Positions 7,994 to 16,608 of a stretch of DNA of 64,000 nt are shown here, piece by piece. Under the pieces are notes generated by a model. It was not told the origin of the DNA. It worked only from the letters and a program-made list of their open reading frames with translations, and made no database searches. The stretch is from Pandoraea cepalis. GTDB taxonomy: Bacteria; Pseudomonadota; Gammaproteobacteria; Burkholderiales; Burkholderiaceae. A program made the position numbers and the translations under genes. Every line of letters begins with the position of its first letter. The first letter of the stretch is position 1. The stretch lies in contig NZ_CABPSL010000021.1 in NCBI RefSeq assembly GCF_902459665.1, positions 20,564 to 84,563 of the forward strand, given 5' to 3'.

Positions 7994-8899
7994 TTAGCCC
8001 ATGCTGCGCGAATAGCGGCGATCGAGCAGGCGGTAGTACGTCAGCATCACGATCAGGTTCGCTACGAGCAGCAGCACGGCGATGGTCGCGCCCAGCGGCC
8101 AGTTCAGCGAACTCAGGAACTGGTCGTACACGGCGGTCGCGGCGACCTTGAGGCGGCGTCCGCCCAGCAGGCTCGGAATCGCGAATGCACTCGCCGACAG
8201 GCCGAACACCATCAGACTGCCCGACAGAATGCCCGGCACCAGTTGCGGCAACACAATGCGGCGCAGCGTCGTGGCCGGTGATGCCATCAACGACAGCGCG
8301 GCGTTCTCGGTCTGAGGGTCGAGCCGTTGAAGCGACGTCCACACAGGAATCACCATGAACGGCAGCATCACATGTACCAGCGCGACGATGATCGCGAAGT
8401 GGGTGTATTCCAGCTTGTACGGGCCCATGCCCAGGAGGCCGAACGTCTGATTGATCAGGCCGCCCGAGCCAAGCAGCATGCTCCAGCCGAACGCCCGCAC
8501 CACGATCGACACGAGCAACGGCGAGAGAATCACCAGCAAGAAGAGCGAACGCCACGGGTCGCCCATGCGCGAAAGCACATAGGCTTCGAACGTGCCCACC
8601 ACGGCGCACACCGCCGTGACGGTGAGCGAGATGCCGAACGTGCGCAGAAAGATCGTGTGGAAGTACGCGTCGGACAGTACCTCGGCGTAGTTACCGAACT
8701 GGAACGCCGCGATCGGGCCGCTCGACGGATCGAACTGATAGAACGTGAGCGCGAGCGTCATGAGCAGCGGAATGAGCACCAGCGCCACGAACAGCAGCAT
8801 GGCCGGAGCGCTCATCAACCACATCGGCAGATACGCATGCCAGGGCGCACGCGTCGCCGGCGCCGTCTCGGGGCTGGCCACTTGCAATGTCTCAGCCAT
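7994..8899 (-). CDS. ABC transporter permease (PotB-like)
   Basis: 301-residue inner-membrane permease with six predicted helices. The first is at about residues 28-52 (LMSAPAMLLFVALVLIPLLM) after a longer cytoplasmic N-terminus. The EAA-type loop is ENAALSLMASPATTLRRIVLP near residue 200. The start overlaps the end of the ATPase gene by 8 bases, the same overlap length seen twice more in this operon. It forms the membrane channel with the permease at 7156. Confidence 0.9.
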   Translation of the reverse strand: MAETLQVASPETAPATRAPWHAYLPMWLMSAPAMLLFVALVLIPLLMTLALTFYQFDPSSGPIAAFQFGNYAEVLSDAYFHTIFLRTFGISLTVTAVCAVVGTFEAYVLSRMGDPWRSLFLLVILSPLLVSIVVRAFGWSMLLGSGGLINQTFGLLGMGPYKLEYTHFAIIVALVHVMLPFMVIPVWTSLQRLDPQTENAALSLMASPATTLRRIVLPQLVPGILSGSLMVFGLSASAFAIPSLLGGRRLKVAATAVYDQFLSSLNWPLGATIAVLLLVANLIVMLTYYRLLDRRYSRSMG

Positions 8900-9992
8900 G
8901 AGCGTGCTCTCCCGCGTTCGGCGTAATGAAGCGCACGGCCTCGGCCTGCCAGTCGAGGCCGACCGGCGCGCCCTCGGCGAGCGGCTCGCCGCCTTCGTTC
9001 TGACAACACACGAGCACTTCGCCCAGCGGACTGTCCACGCGGTACAGCCATTGGCTGCCGAGGAAGAAGCGGCTCGTGACCGTGGCCGCCATCCGGCCGT
9101 CGGCGGGTGCGCACAGACGAACCTTTTCGGGACGCAGACACAGCGTGATTGCGTCCCCCACGGCCATCACGCGCTCACGCGGCGAGAGGTCGGACAGCCG
9201 CGCGCGCTGGGTCAGTTGCGCGCCTATCTCGACATGCAGGTGCTCGTCGTCGCGCGCCGCCACACGGCCGGCCAGCATGTTGGCCTTGCCGATGAACTTC
9301 GAGACGAACGGCGTTTGCGGACGCTCGTAGGCACGATACGGCGTGTCGACCTGGGTGATGCGCCCGGCCTCCATCACCACGACCCGGTCGCTGATCGACA
9401 GCGCTTCCGATTGATCGTGCGTGACCATGATCGTGGTCGTGCCGATCTTGCGCTGAATCGCGCGCAGCTCGAACTGCATGTCTTCGCGCAGCTTGGCGTC
9501 GAGGTTCGACATGGGCTCGTCGAGCAGCAGCACGGGCGGCGCGATCACGACCGCGCGCGCGATTGCCACGCGCTGGCGCTGACCGCCGGAGAGTTCGCGC
9601 GGGAAGCGATGACCGAGCGCATCGAGGCGCACGAGGGCCAGCGCCTCGCGAATGCGCGCCTGACGCTCGGCCTTGTCGATACCGCGCATCTCCAGGCCGA
9701 AGCCGACGTTATCCGCCACGGTCATATGCGGGAACAGTGCGTAGCTCTGGAACACAATGCCCAGGCCGCGCTTGTTCGGACGCATGTGCGTGATGTCGCG
9801 CCCATCGAGGGTAATGCGCCCGGTGGTGGTTTCCACAAAGCCCGCGATCATCTGCAAGGTGGTGGTCTTGCCGCAGCCCGAGGGCCCCAGCAGCGAGACG
9901 AACTCGCCCTTCTCCACCGAGAGGTTGACGTTCGAGACGGCGTTCAGCTCGCCAAACGTCTTGGAAACATCCGTCAAAGTCAGAAAAGACAT
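8892..9992 (-). CDS. ABC transporter ATP-binding protein (PotA-like)
   Basis: 366-residue cytoplasmic ATPase and first gene of the operon. Walker A GPSGCGKT is at residues 36-43, the Q-loop Gln at 82, the signature LSGGQ at 134-138, and Walker B LLLDEP at 155-160. The C-terminal about 90 residues form a TOBE domain typical of PotA/FbpC-like importers. The gene is divergent from the IclR regulator gene with a 297-bp region between, which carries the candidate operator repeats. That layout suggests the IclR protein controls this operon. Confidence 0.93.
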   Translation of the reverse strand: MSFLTLTDVSKTFGELNAVSNVNLSVEKGEFVSLLGPSGCGKTTTLQMIAGFVETTTGRITLDGRDITHMRPNKRGLGIVFQSYALFPHMTVADNVGFGLEMRGIDKAERQARIREALALVRLDALGHRFPRELSGGQRQRVAIARAVVIAPPVLLLDEPMSNLDAKLREDMQFELRAIQRKIGTTTIMVTHDQSEALSISDRVVVMEAGRITQVDTPYRAYERPQTPFVSKFIGKANMLAGRVAARDDEHLHVEIGAQLTQRARLSDLSPRERVMAVGDAITLCLRPEKVRLCAPADGRMAATVTSRFFLGSQWLYRVDSPLGEVLVCCQNEGGEPLAEGAPVGLDWQAEAVRFITPNAGEHAHG

Positions 9993-10114
9993 GGTTACGA
10001 CCTTCGGGCACTTGCGCGCCGCAAGAAATGCAATTGCATCGAACAGTAGCGAGCCAAATTGCCCGCCGCAAGATAACGATTCCGTGAAATGAGATAAATA
10101 TTCATATTATTTTG

Positions 10115-10279
10115 TTTGACGGAATATTTGACGAATGAACACATGAATTCATTTCGCGTCACCACCTCGGTACAATCCCTAACCTACTGCGAATATTGGA
10201 TGTTCTTTACAGCTTCGGTGGATCGCACCTGTTTTCAAAAGGTATTGGCTTACGCTAGTATTCCATTTGACGGAATATT
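10115..10279. promoter_or_regulatory. Two 14-bp direct repeats, candidate IclR operators
   Basis: TTTGACGGAATATT occurs at 10115-10128 and again, identically, at 10266-10279, 137 bp apart. The first lies 123 bp before the divergent potA-like start. The second sits 10 bp before the IclR ATG and inside an inverted element (ATTCC at 10260-10264 against GGAAT at 10272-10276). The whole 9993-10289 region is AT-richer than its surroundings. This fits a regulator that represses itself and controls the operon; no binding data are available. Confidence 0.5.
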
Positions 10280-10289
10280 CGAGACAGTA

Positions 10290-11159
10290 ATGAACACCAT
10301 CGATTCACCCCGCACGCCGACGTCGCCGTCGTCGGACGCGGCTGGCGCGGGCATTCTGCAACGCACCTTTGCCGTCATCCGCGCATTGGGCGACGCCAAG
10401 CCCGAGGGCGAGCGTGTGACCCACCTAGCCAAGGCCGTGGGCCTCAGTCAGGCGACGGTGCACCGAATTCTGCATGCGCTCATCGCCGAGCAGGTCGTGG
10501 AACAGGACGAGACCTCCAAGCTCTACCGGCTCAGCATCGACTTCTTCGCGATGGCGGCGCAAGCCGGCAACCCGAGCGGCATGCGCACGCTGTGCCGTCC
10601 GTCGCTGCTGCGGCTTTGCGCGAGCCTCGGCGACACCATCTTCCTGCTGGTGCGCAGCAGCTTCGATGCCGTGTGCCTCGATATGTGCGAAGGGCCCTTC
10701 CCGATCCGCTCGTTCACCGGCGACATCGGCGGTCGCGTGGCGCTGGGCGTCGGCCAGGGGAGTCTGGCGATTCTCGCCTTCCTGCCGGAGGCCGAGCGCG
10801 AAGAGATCATTCGTTTTAACGTGCCGCGTTTGCGCGGGTATGGGGTGCTCGACGAGGTCTATTTGCGCACCGAAATCGAGCGTGTGCGTCAATTGGGCTA
10901 TGCGGGCAGCAACAGCGGCGTGCTCGACGGCATGGCCGGGGTGGCGGTTCCTGTGTTCGACCGCACCGGGCACGCGGTGGCCGCGCTGAGCGTGGGCACG
11001 CTCGCCGCCCGGCTGTCGCAGGATCGTCTGCCGATGGTGGTGGAATTGCTGCGACGTCAGGCCGAGTTGATCGGCCCGCAGACGAACCCTTTCGACGTTG
11101 CAATGCGCCGCCCGATGCATGGCCTTACACGGGCGCTGACGACAGAACCGCTGGCGTAA
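10290..11159 (+). CDS. IclR-family transcriptional regulator
   Basis: 289-residue regulator. A winged helix-turn-helix lies at about residues 25-85 (GILQRTFAVIRALG ... VTHLAKAVGLSQATVHRILHAL), followed by the IclR effector-binding domain (about 100-275). The frame is open further upstream, but the ATG at 10290 is preferred because upstream starts would run through the repeat-containing promoter region. It is divergent from the ABC/flavoenzyme operon and is therefore its most likely regulator, responding to the substrate or a breakdown product. The OsmC gene follows 29 bp downstream in the same direction. Confidence 0.9.
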   Translation: MNTIDSPRTPTSPSSDAAGAGILQRTFAVIRALGDAKPEGERVTHLAKAVGLSQATVHRILHALIAEQVVEQDETSKLYRLSIDFFAMAAQAGNPSGMRTLCRPSLLRLCASLGDTIFLLVRSSFDAVCLDMCEGPFPIRSFTGDIGGRVALGVGQGSLAILAFLPEAEREEIIRFNVPRLRGYGVLDEVYLRTEIERVRQLGYAGSNSGVLDGMAGVAVPVFDRTGHAVAALSVGTLAARLSQDRLPMVVELLRRQAELIGPQTNPFDVAMRRPMHGLTRALTTEPLA

Positions 11160-11188
11160 CTCACGCTGGCCTACCAGGGAGATACTTC

Positions 11189-11665
11189 GTGGCATCAGGC
11201 GAACATCAATATCAGGTCGACGTCGAGTGGACCGGCAATCAGGGCAGCGGTACGTCGGGCTACCGCGCGTACGGGCGCAATCACGACATTCGCGCCGATG
11301 GCAAACCGACGATCCCCGGCTCCGCCGACCCCGCCTTTCGTGGCGACGCCGCGCGCTGGAATCCCGAGGACCTGCTGGTCGCGTCCGCGAGCGCCTGCCA
11401 CAAGCTCTGGTATCTGCACCTGTGTGCCGAAGCGGGTGTGATCGTCGAGCGATACACCGACCACGCCCTGGGCACGATGATCGACACCGCGCAGGAAGGC
11501 CGTTTCGCGCGGATCGTGCTGCGCCCGCACGTAACGCTCCGGGCGGGCAGTAACGCCGCGCTGGCGGCCGAACTGCATCATCAGGCCCACGCGAAGTGCT
11601 ACATCGCCAATTCGGTCAACTTCCCCATCGAGTGCGAGCCGCGCATCGACGTGTTGCCTGAGTGA
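11189..11665 (+). CDS. OsmC family peroxiredoxin-like protein
   Basis: 158-residue OsmC-type protein, a family of small thiol peroxidases acting on organic hydroperoxides. Two cysteine-bearing blocks are visible: SASACHKLWYLHLC (about residues 68-81) and AKCYIANSVNFPI (about 134-146). The start is a GTG at 11189 with GGGAG 6-7 bases upstream. It lies 29 bp after the IclR gene and may be cotranscribed. H2O2 made by the neighbouring flavoenzyme could explain the pairing, which is inference. Confidence 0.86.
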   Translation: MASGEHQYQVDVEWTGNQGSGTSGYRAYGRNHDIRADGKPTIPGSADPAFRGDAARWNPEDLLVASASACHKLWYLHLCAEAGVIVERYTDHALGTMIDTAQEGRFARIVLRPHVTLRAGSNAALAAELHHQAHAKCYIANSVNFPIECEPRIDVLPE

Positions 11666-11729
11666 TGGGGTGATGGGGTGATGCGGGTGACCGGGGTGAT
11701 GGGTTGCCCGCCCCCGGCTTGGCCGGTCA

Positions 11730-12368
11730 TTACGCCGCGAGTTGTTTCGCCAGTTCGGCATCGCGCTGTTGCGCGCGCACGAACGAGTCACGGGCGCGAA
11801 AGCGTTCCACGTAGCTCATCACGGCCGGGGTCGGCGGCACGAGCTTGAATTGCGTGAGGAAGTGCATGGCGTTGCCCCACAAGGCATCGGCCGCCGTAAA
11901 CGACTCGCCCAACCACCACGGACCGTCGTTCTGCGCCAGATGCCGCTCCAGCGTCCACATAACGGCATCGTAGTCGCCATACGGCGAGCGCGAGCGCTCG
12001 GCGCCGTCGCGCCCCAGCGACTTGTCGACTACCGCCGGCTCGACACACGAGCCGTAGAACACCATCCAGCGCAGATAGGCGCCGCGGCGCGGATCGCCCG
12101 GCATCGGCGCGAGTCCTTTCTCTGGATACAGTTCGGCGAGATACATGTAGACCGCCGCCTGTTCGGTGACGATCGCATCGCCATGACGGATGGCCGGCAC
12201 CTTGCCCATCGGATTGACGTCCAGATACTCCGAGCCGCGTTGCTCGCCGGTGGCGAAACGCAGCAGATGAAGATCGTGCTCGGCCTGCAGTTCGTCGAGC
12301 AGCACCAAAACGCCTGACGAGCGCGTGTTGGGGGCGTGATAGAACGTGATGCGTCGGTCAGTCGTCAT
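11730..12368 (-). CDS. Glutathione S-transferase family protein
   Basis: 212-residue cytosolic protein with an N-terminal thioredoxin-like domain (residues about 5-82: ITFYHAPNTRSSGVLVLLDEL, then MGKVPAIRHGDAIVTEQAAVYMYLAE with the cis-Pro and Glu-Gln-Ala glutathione-binding residues). The C-terminal helical domain is at about 90-210 (WWLGESFTAADALWGNAM). Ser or Thr near residue 17 would be the catalytic residue. The start at 12368 is supported by GGAGA about 10 bases upstream. The substrate is unknown. It converges with the OsmC gene and is divergent from the aminotransferase. Confidence 0.88.
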   Translation of the reverse strand: MTTDRRITFYHAPNTRSSGVLVLLDELQAEHDLHLLRFATGEQRGSEYLDVNPMGKVPAIRHGDAIVTEQAAVYMYLAELYPEKGLAPMPGDPRRGAYLRWMVFYGSCVEPAVVDKSLGRDGAERSRSPYGDYDAVMWTLERHLAQNDGPWWLGESFTAADALWGNAMHFLTQFKLVPPTPAVMSYVERFRARDSFVRAQQRDAELAKQLAA

Positions 12369-12653
12369 GGGCTTGTCTCCAGTCCAGCGCCAGGGGGAGC
12401 GGCATGTCCGGGTCGGCAAGGGGCCCAGGCGACCGCCGTCGGATTTCGGGAAATCTTACTGCATCGCGTCGGGCGCTGGCCGACAGGTCCGGCGCCCGCG
12501 TGCGAAGATAACGAACGAAACTGTTCCCCGGGCGAGCCGCATTTATGATTTGATACCGCTGAAGCGACGCAAATCGGCTTCCCGCTCACCTGCAGGTGGC
12601 TTTCGTGAGCCCCTGTTCTTGATTTTCATACTCGTCTATTGTCGGAGGCGGAC

Positions 12654-13781
12654 GTGCCAGGACTACTTCCCGATGTCGACCGCGAGGGACTCCTCGAATA
12701 TTCGGTCGTGTATACCGACCGTTCCATCAATCACATGTCGCGGCGCTTTCAAGGCGTGATGCGCGATATTTCCGATACGCTGAAAAACGTCTATCACGCG
12801 AAGTCGGCGGTCATCGTCCCGGGAAGCGGGACGTTCGGCATGGAGGCCGTGGCCCGGCAGTTTGCAACGAACAAGAAGTGCCTCGTCATTCGTAACGGAT
12901 GGTTCAGCTTCCGCCGGTCGCAGATTTTCGACATGGGCGGCATACCGTCCGAATCGACGGTCTTGAAGGCGCGTCCCGTCGAACCGGGAAGGCAAGCGGC
13001 CTACGCACCGGCCCCGATCGACGAGGTGGTCGCGGCAATCCGGGAACACAAGCCGGATCTGGTCTTTGCCCCGCATGTCGAAACCGCCTCCGGCATGATG
13101 TTGCCCGATGCCTATTTGCGCGCGGTGTCCGACGCGATTCATGCCGTCGGCGGTATGTTGGTCCTGGATTGCATCGCGTCCGGCACGGTCTGGGTCGACA
13201 TGCAGGCGTGCGGCGTCGACGTGCTGATCAGCGCGCCGCAAAAGGGGTGGAGTGCGCCGCCCTGCTGCGCCATGGTCATGCTCAGTGCGCTTGCCCGCGA
13301 ACGGATCGACACCACCACGAGCACCAGTTTCGCCTGCGATCTTCGGCAATGGCTGCAGATCATGGAAGCTTATGAGAATGGTGGATTCGCGTATCACGCC
13401 ACGATGCCTACGGACAGTCTTGCGACATTGCGTGACGTCATGAAAGAGACCGAGGCGTACGGCTTCGACAAAGTAAAAGCGGAACAGCTTGCACTCGGTG
13501 CGCGCATTCGCGCACTCCTGACGGAGCACGGATTCAAGAGCGTGGCGGCCGAAGGTTTTCAGGCGCCGGGGGTCGTGGTCAGCTACACCGATGACGACGG
13601 CATTCGATCCGGCAAGAAATTCGCCGATGCCGGTTTGCAGATCGCCCCCGGCGTGCCGCTGCGATGCGACGAGCCCGACGACTTCAAGACCTTCCGTATC
13701 GGATTGTTCGGCCTGGACAAACTGCACGACATCGACGGCGCGGTGGCCCGGTTCGCCAAGGCATTGCAGAGTATTGTGTAG
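12654..13781 (+). CDS. Class V PLP-dependent aminotransferase (alanine-glyoxylate type)
   Basis: 375-residue aminotransferase of the SGAT/AGT class V fold. The PLP lysine is Lys197 in ISAPQKGWSAPPC; a conserved Asp in MLVLDCIASGTVWVD precedes it. GSGTFGMEAVARQ (near 57-69) matches the phosphate-binding loop. The GTG at 12654 is chosen because GGAGG ends 5 bases upstream; an in-frame TTG 15 bases earlier would sit on that ribosome site. A 12-bp palindrome CACCTGCAGGTG lies at 12587-12598 in the leader. Codon use is slightly less GC-biased than neighbours. Substrates cannot be assigned; the paired convergent cupin gene suggests a small accessory catabolic set. Confidence 0.87.
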   Translation: MPGLLPDVDREGLLEYSVVYTDRSINHMSRRFQGVMRDISDTLKNVYHAKSAVIVPGSGTFGMEAVARQFATNKKCLVIRNGWFSFRRSQIFDMGGIPSESTVLKARPVEPGRQAAYAPAPIDEVVAAIREHKPDLVFAPHVETASGMMLPDAYLRAVSDAIHAVGGMLVLDCIASGTVWVDMQACGVDVLISAPQKGWSAPPCCAMVMLSALARERIDTTTSTSFACDLRQWLQIMEAYENGGFAYHATMPTDSLATLRDVMKETEAYGFDKVKAEQLALGARIRALLTEHGFKSVAAEGFQAPGVVVSYTDDDGIRSGKKFADAGLQIAPGVPLRCDEPDDFKTFRIGLFGLDKLHDIDGAVARFAKALQSIV

Positions 13782-13858
13782 CGTTTCTCCGGCGCATGCG
13801 GGGCGCTAGCCGCCCTCGCATCGACCGGTCTCCAACCTGGGGTGACCGGCCGACGGCG

Positions 13859-14350
13859 TCATTTCTTGCCAACGCTACCGCCCACCACCTCAATCGCTGA
13901 AAGATCCACGAGATTCGAGGGCATCCCGATACCGGGATTGCGGAACATCCGTTTGTTCTGGCGGGGGTAGTCGCAAACATCGTGGGGAAGTCGCTCGCCG
14001 ACGACGATGCAACGCAAGGTCTCGGAACCGGTATTTCGGATCGAATGCGCCAGACCGCCCTTCCGGTAACCGATGAAATCCCCCGGGCCAATGGCGAATG
14101 CCTCATCCCCGATCACGGCGGTTGCCGTTCCACTCAACACATAAACGCACTCGTCTTCGTGATGATGGAGGTGGTACTCCGTCGTTTCACGGCCCGGCTC
14201 GACTTCAACAATGTGGAATCCGAACCCGCTAAGCCCGGTCGCGTCGCCCAGCGATTTGTTGGTACGTATTGCATTCGGGTTCCGGAAATGCGTTTTCGTG
14301 ACGCCATCCATCCCGGCGATGTCTTCGCTTTTGATCAGGTACGTGCTCAT
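13859..14350 (-). CDS. Cupin-domain protein
   Basis: 163-residue protein with one double-stranded beta-helix cupin domain at about residues 45-125. The metal-binding histidines and acid are visible in EYHLHHHEDECVYVLSG (motif 1), and motif 2 is GDFIGYRKGGLAHSIRN. The N-terminal part (MSTYLIKSEDIAGMDGVTKT) precedes it. The start at 14350 follows GAGGC about 12 bases upstream. It converges with the aminotransferase. Cupins of this form are metal-dependent isomerases, dioxygenases or sensors; the sequence does not decide which. Confidence 0.85.
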   Translation of the reverse strand: MSTYLIKSEDIAGMDGVTKTHFRNPNAIRTNKSLGDATGLSGFGFHIVEVEPGRETTEYHLHHHEDECVYVLSGTATAVIGDEAFAIGPGDFIGYRKGGLAHSIRNTGSETLRCIVVGERLPHDVCDYPRQNKRMFRNPGIGMPSNLVDLSAIEVVGGSVGKK

Positions 14351-14589
14351 TGCAGTAGCGCCTCGTTGTGGACGGTGACGTTCCATTCTATGGGAAGTCG
14401 CGCCGCCGCCGGCATGGCAACGTCGACTATCGGCGCCTTCGTTTGAACGCCGTGCTCACGGCGCTCCTGCTGTGCGCCAGCGTGATGTGCCTGTCCCGGG
14501 TTAGCACACCACGGCCCGGGCACACTGAGCGCCCCACGATGCTGGCCTCTTGCAGTTAAGGCCGTCGTTTGCACGCCGTGCCGCGCGCC

Positions 14590-14895
14590 CTATTTCCACT
14601 TCGAGCCAAGGGTTTCGAGTCCAGCTTTCTTGAGATCATCTGCCCCCATCACCACGCGAAACTCACAGTCGGCATTGAACGCAAGAAACCATGGCTCCAC
14701 GAATTTTGGAATCTGCGACGGCTCCTCAAGGTTCACGACGAGAATTGCTCCGCGTGTACCGTTCTGCTCGGTGAAGTAGGCTGCTTCCGGTTTCATCTCT
14801 GCGAGAACCCTCTCTATTAATTCTCCGATGGAGCCATCGCGCACAAAACTGTTGAATGGCTCGTGAGGTATTCGTATGTTGAGAAGCATTCGCAT
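14590..14895 (-). CDS. Small conserved protein of a family often mis-named 'panthothenate synthetase'
   Basis: 101-residue soluble protein that appears to form a ferredoxin-like alpha/beta fold. The pattern MRMLLNIRIP ... KPEAAYFTEQNGTRGAILVV ... DPSQIP-like EEPSQIPKFVEPWF ... FRVVMGADDLKKAG matches a widespread bacterial family that carries the name panthothenate synthetase in some databases without evidence. AGGAG lies 7 bases before the ATG at 14895, a clear start. It stands alone. The 239 bp downstream to the cupin gene (14351-14589) hold no gene I can support. Confidence 0.8.
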   Translation of the reverse strand: MRMLLNIRIPHEPFNSFVRDGSIGELIERVLAEMKPEAAYFTEQNGTRGAILVVNLEEPSQIPKFVEPWFLAFNADCEFRVVMGADDLKKAGLETLGSKWK

Positions 14896-15025
14896 CGTCG
14901 TTCTCCTTGAATGTGTCCGAAAGGACGCTTCAAGGATAGGAGTTCGTCGCGTTATTGGCTGCGTTATTCAACAAGCAAGCAAAGCGCCATCGGGGACGCT
15001 CATGACCCATCTCTGACTGACACCC

Positions 15026-16033
15026 TCACGGCGCGACGGCATCAGAGCCGAGGATGCTCATCAACGACCTCGCATTGCGCTGGCCCTGATCCTCGTAATT
15101 GTTGTTGAACACGACATACACGCGGGCGACTTCCTTGGCGATGACGCGAATCGGATCAACCAGCGCCGCCAGTTCCGCATCGCGATAATCGTAGTTGAAG
15201 CGGTCCGACGCGGCGGTGCTATCCCGCACATTCCATGTCGCCTGATTGCGCCCGTGCAGGCGCACGACAGCGGCGAGCGGCGTGGTCGTCGCCCAGACCA
15301 TCGGGATGCTGTTGGCGAAACCCTGCGGCTCGTCGACCACGGTGTTGACCCAGCCCAACTCGCGCAGCCACGCCAGTGTGGCCTCGCCGTGCGCCCCGTC
15401 GAACCAGCCGCGGTGACGAAACTCTGCCGCCACGCCGTAACCCTGCATCCGTTGCGCGCACGCCTCGACGTGCGCGCGGCTCTCACGATTCCCCGTCAGC
15501 CAGGGGGGAAACTGAAAATGCACCAGCCCCAGCTTGCCCGCCTGCCGCAACGGCGCGAGCGCTTCGAGATAGCGCCGCCAGATCTCGTCTCTGAGCGCGT
15601 CGGGAATGTCCTTGTAATACACGTTCGCGCGCGGGCCCGGCGGTAGCTCGGCCTGCAAATCCCTGGGCAGCGCAATGCGGGGCGTCTGGTGCCCCGTGAG
15701 CAGACGGAATGCCTTGATGTTGAAGACGAACGCGCGCGGCGTGCGCTCGGCCCAAAGCTGCGCGTTCGATGCCGACGGCATGGCGTAGTAGCTGCTATCG
15801 ACCTCGACCATCGGAAACTGGCTCGCGTAATAGCGAAGCCGCGCCTCGGCCGACGCATGCCCCGGCGGATAGAACCGCTTGCACGCAATCAGCGACTTGT
15901 CCGTCCACGACGCCGTGCCGATGTACACATTCTGGCCAGCCGTCGCGACGCTTGTCGAGGCATCGGAGGCATTGGAGGCGTCGGGCGTCAGCCAATCAGC
16001 CTGCCCCGCAGTGTGCGATTTCACTCGGCTCAT
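15026..16033 (-). CDS. DUF72 domain protein
   Basis: 335-residue protein of the DUF72 (YecE-like) family, a TIM-barrel fold of unknown activity. Family marks are VYIGTASWTDKSL near residue 36, then FYPPGH, YYASQFPMVEVDSSYYAMPS, FNIKAFRLLTGHQTPR and the C-terminal VYVVFNNNYEDQGQRNA. The ATG at 16033 has GGGAGG 7-8 bases upstream, so the longer open frame to 16210 is not used. About 30 N-terminal residues are low-complexity and precede the barrel. No linked partner is seen. Confidence 0.88.
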   Translation of the reverse strand: MSRVKSHTAGQADWLTPDASNASDASTSVATAGQNVYIGTASWTDKSLIACKRFYPPGHASAEARLRYYASQFPMVEVDSSYYAMPSASNAQLWAERTPRAFVFNIKAFRLLTGHQTPRIALPRDLQAELPPGPRANVYYKDIPDALRDEIWRRYLEALAPLRQAGKLGLVHFQFPPWLTGNRESRAHVEACAQRMQGYGVAAEFRHRGWFDGAHGEATLAWLRELGWVNTVVDEPQGFANSIPMVWATTTPLAAVVRLHGRNQATWNVRDSTAASDRFNYDYRDAELAALVDPIRVIAKEVARVYVVFNNNYEDQGQRNARSLMSILGSDAVAP

Positions 16034-16198
16034 GCCAAATCCTCCCGTGGCGGCAAGCGTCGCGTTCGTTGGGTTGCGTCGCGCCAGTATAGGGCTAGCG
16101 CGCATGCCGGGGATGGGGACTGGACTGGGACGAACGACTGCCATACTGCGCGCTGATCTGATCCGGCACGCGTTCCCCGCACCGTGCCGTTTATGCGG

Positions 16199-16228
16199 CC
16201 CGCAGCTCACCCTGCGGGTCGCCTTTTT
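16199..16228 (+). terminator. Intrinsic terminator-like hairpin
   Basis: CCCGCAG (16199-16205) and CTGCGGG (16212-16218) form a 7-bp stem with a 6-nt loop, followed within 5 bases by TTTTT. No rightward gene ends just before it, so it may be left over from a lost gene, or lie ahead of the flavin reductase relic. Confidence 0.5.
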
Positions 16229-16335
16229 CGGATCCCCGTTTTCGCCACCGGTGCCATCGGCAGTTTCTCGGCCACGCTATCATGGGCCAATGGCCATCAC
16301 GCCTGTCATCCCGTTACGCCCGCCGAGTGCCCGCC

Positions 16336-16440
16336 ATGACCGAACGCCTGCCCGTCGAACGCTCAAAAGCTTATCGTCTGCTCAATCACGGCCCGACCGT
16401 TCCCGTGGGAAGTGCGCACGACAGCGCCCATCGCAGCGCC
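16336..16440 (+). pseudogene. Flavin reductase family N-terminal relic
   Basis: The first 35 codons from the ATG at 16336 encode a stretch (ERSKAYRLLNHGPTVPVGSA then HDS) that closely resembles the start of DIM6/NTAB-type flavin reductases (AYRLLNHGPTVLV.SAH). The expected continuation NVMAAAW is absent; unrelated sequence follows. The relic is in frame with the diguanylate cyclase beginning at 16609, so a 447-residue read-through product cannot be excluded. I read it as the remains of a deleted gene. Confidence 0.6.
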
Positions 16441-16521
16441 GACGAGGTCACTGAAGCGATCGCGCAGACCGCCCACGCGCTCTGGCGCACACACGGCACG
16501 ACGGGTTCCACGTCGTCGCAT

Positions 16522-16550
16522 TTGCCAAGTGACGACAGGCGGGGCAGAAT
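16522..16550 (+). promoter_or_regulatory. Putative sigma-70 promoter of the GAF-GGDEF gene
   Basis: TTGCCA (16522-16527), a 17-bp spacer and CAGAAT (16545-16550), 58 bp before the ATG at 16609. It lies between the flavin reductase relic and the cyclase coding region and supports the shorter start. Confidence 0.35.
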
Positions 16551-16608
16551 TGACGCCGTCACCGACATCATCGATCGAGAGTCGCCTTTGGCGTCCACCC
16601 ATCGCGAC

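Noticed and set aside
14351..14589. 75-codon minus-strand frame and others beside the cupin gene
   Set aside because: No similarity, ribosome site or codon bias.
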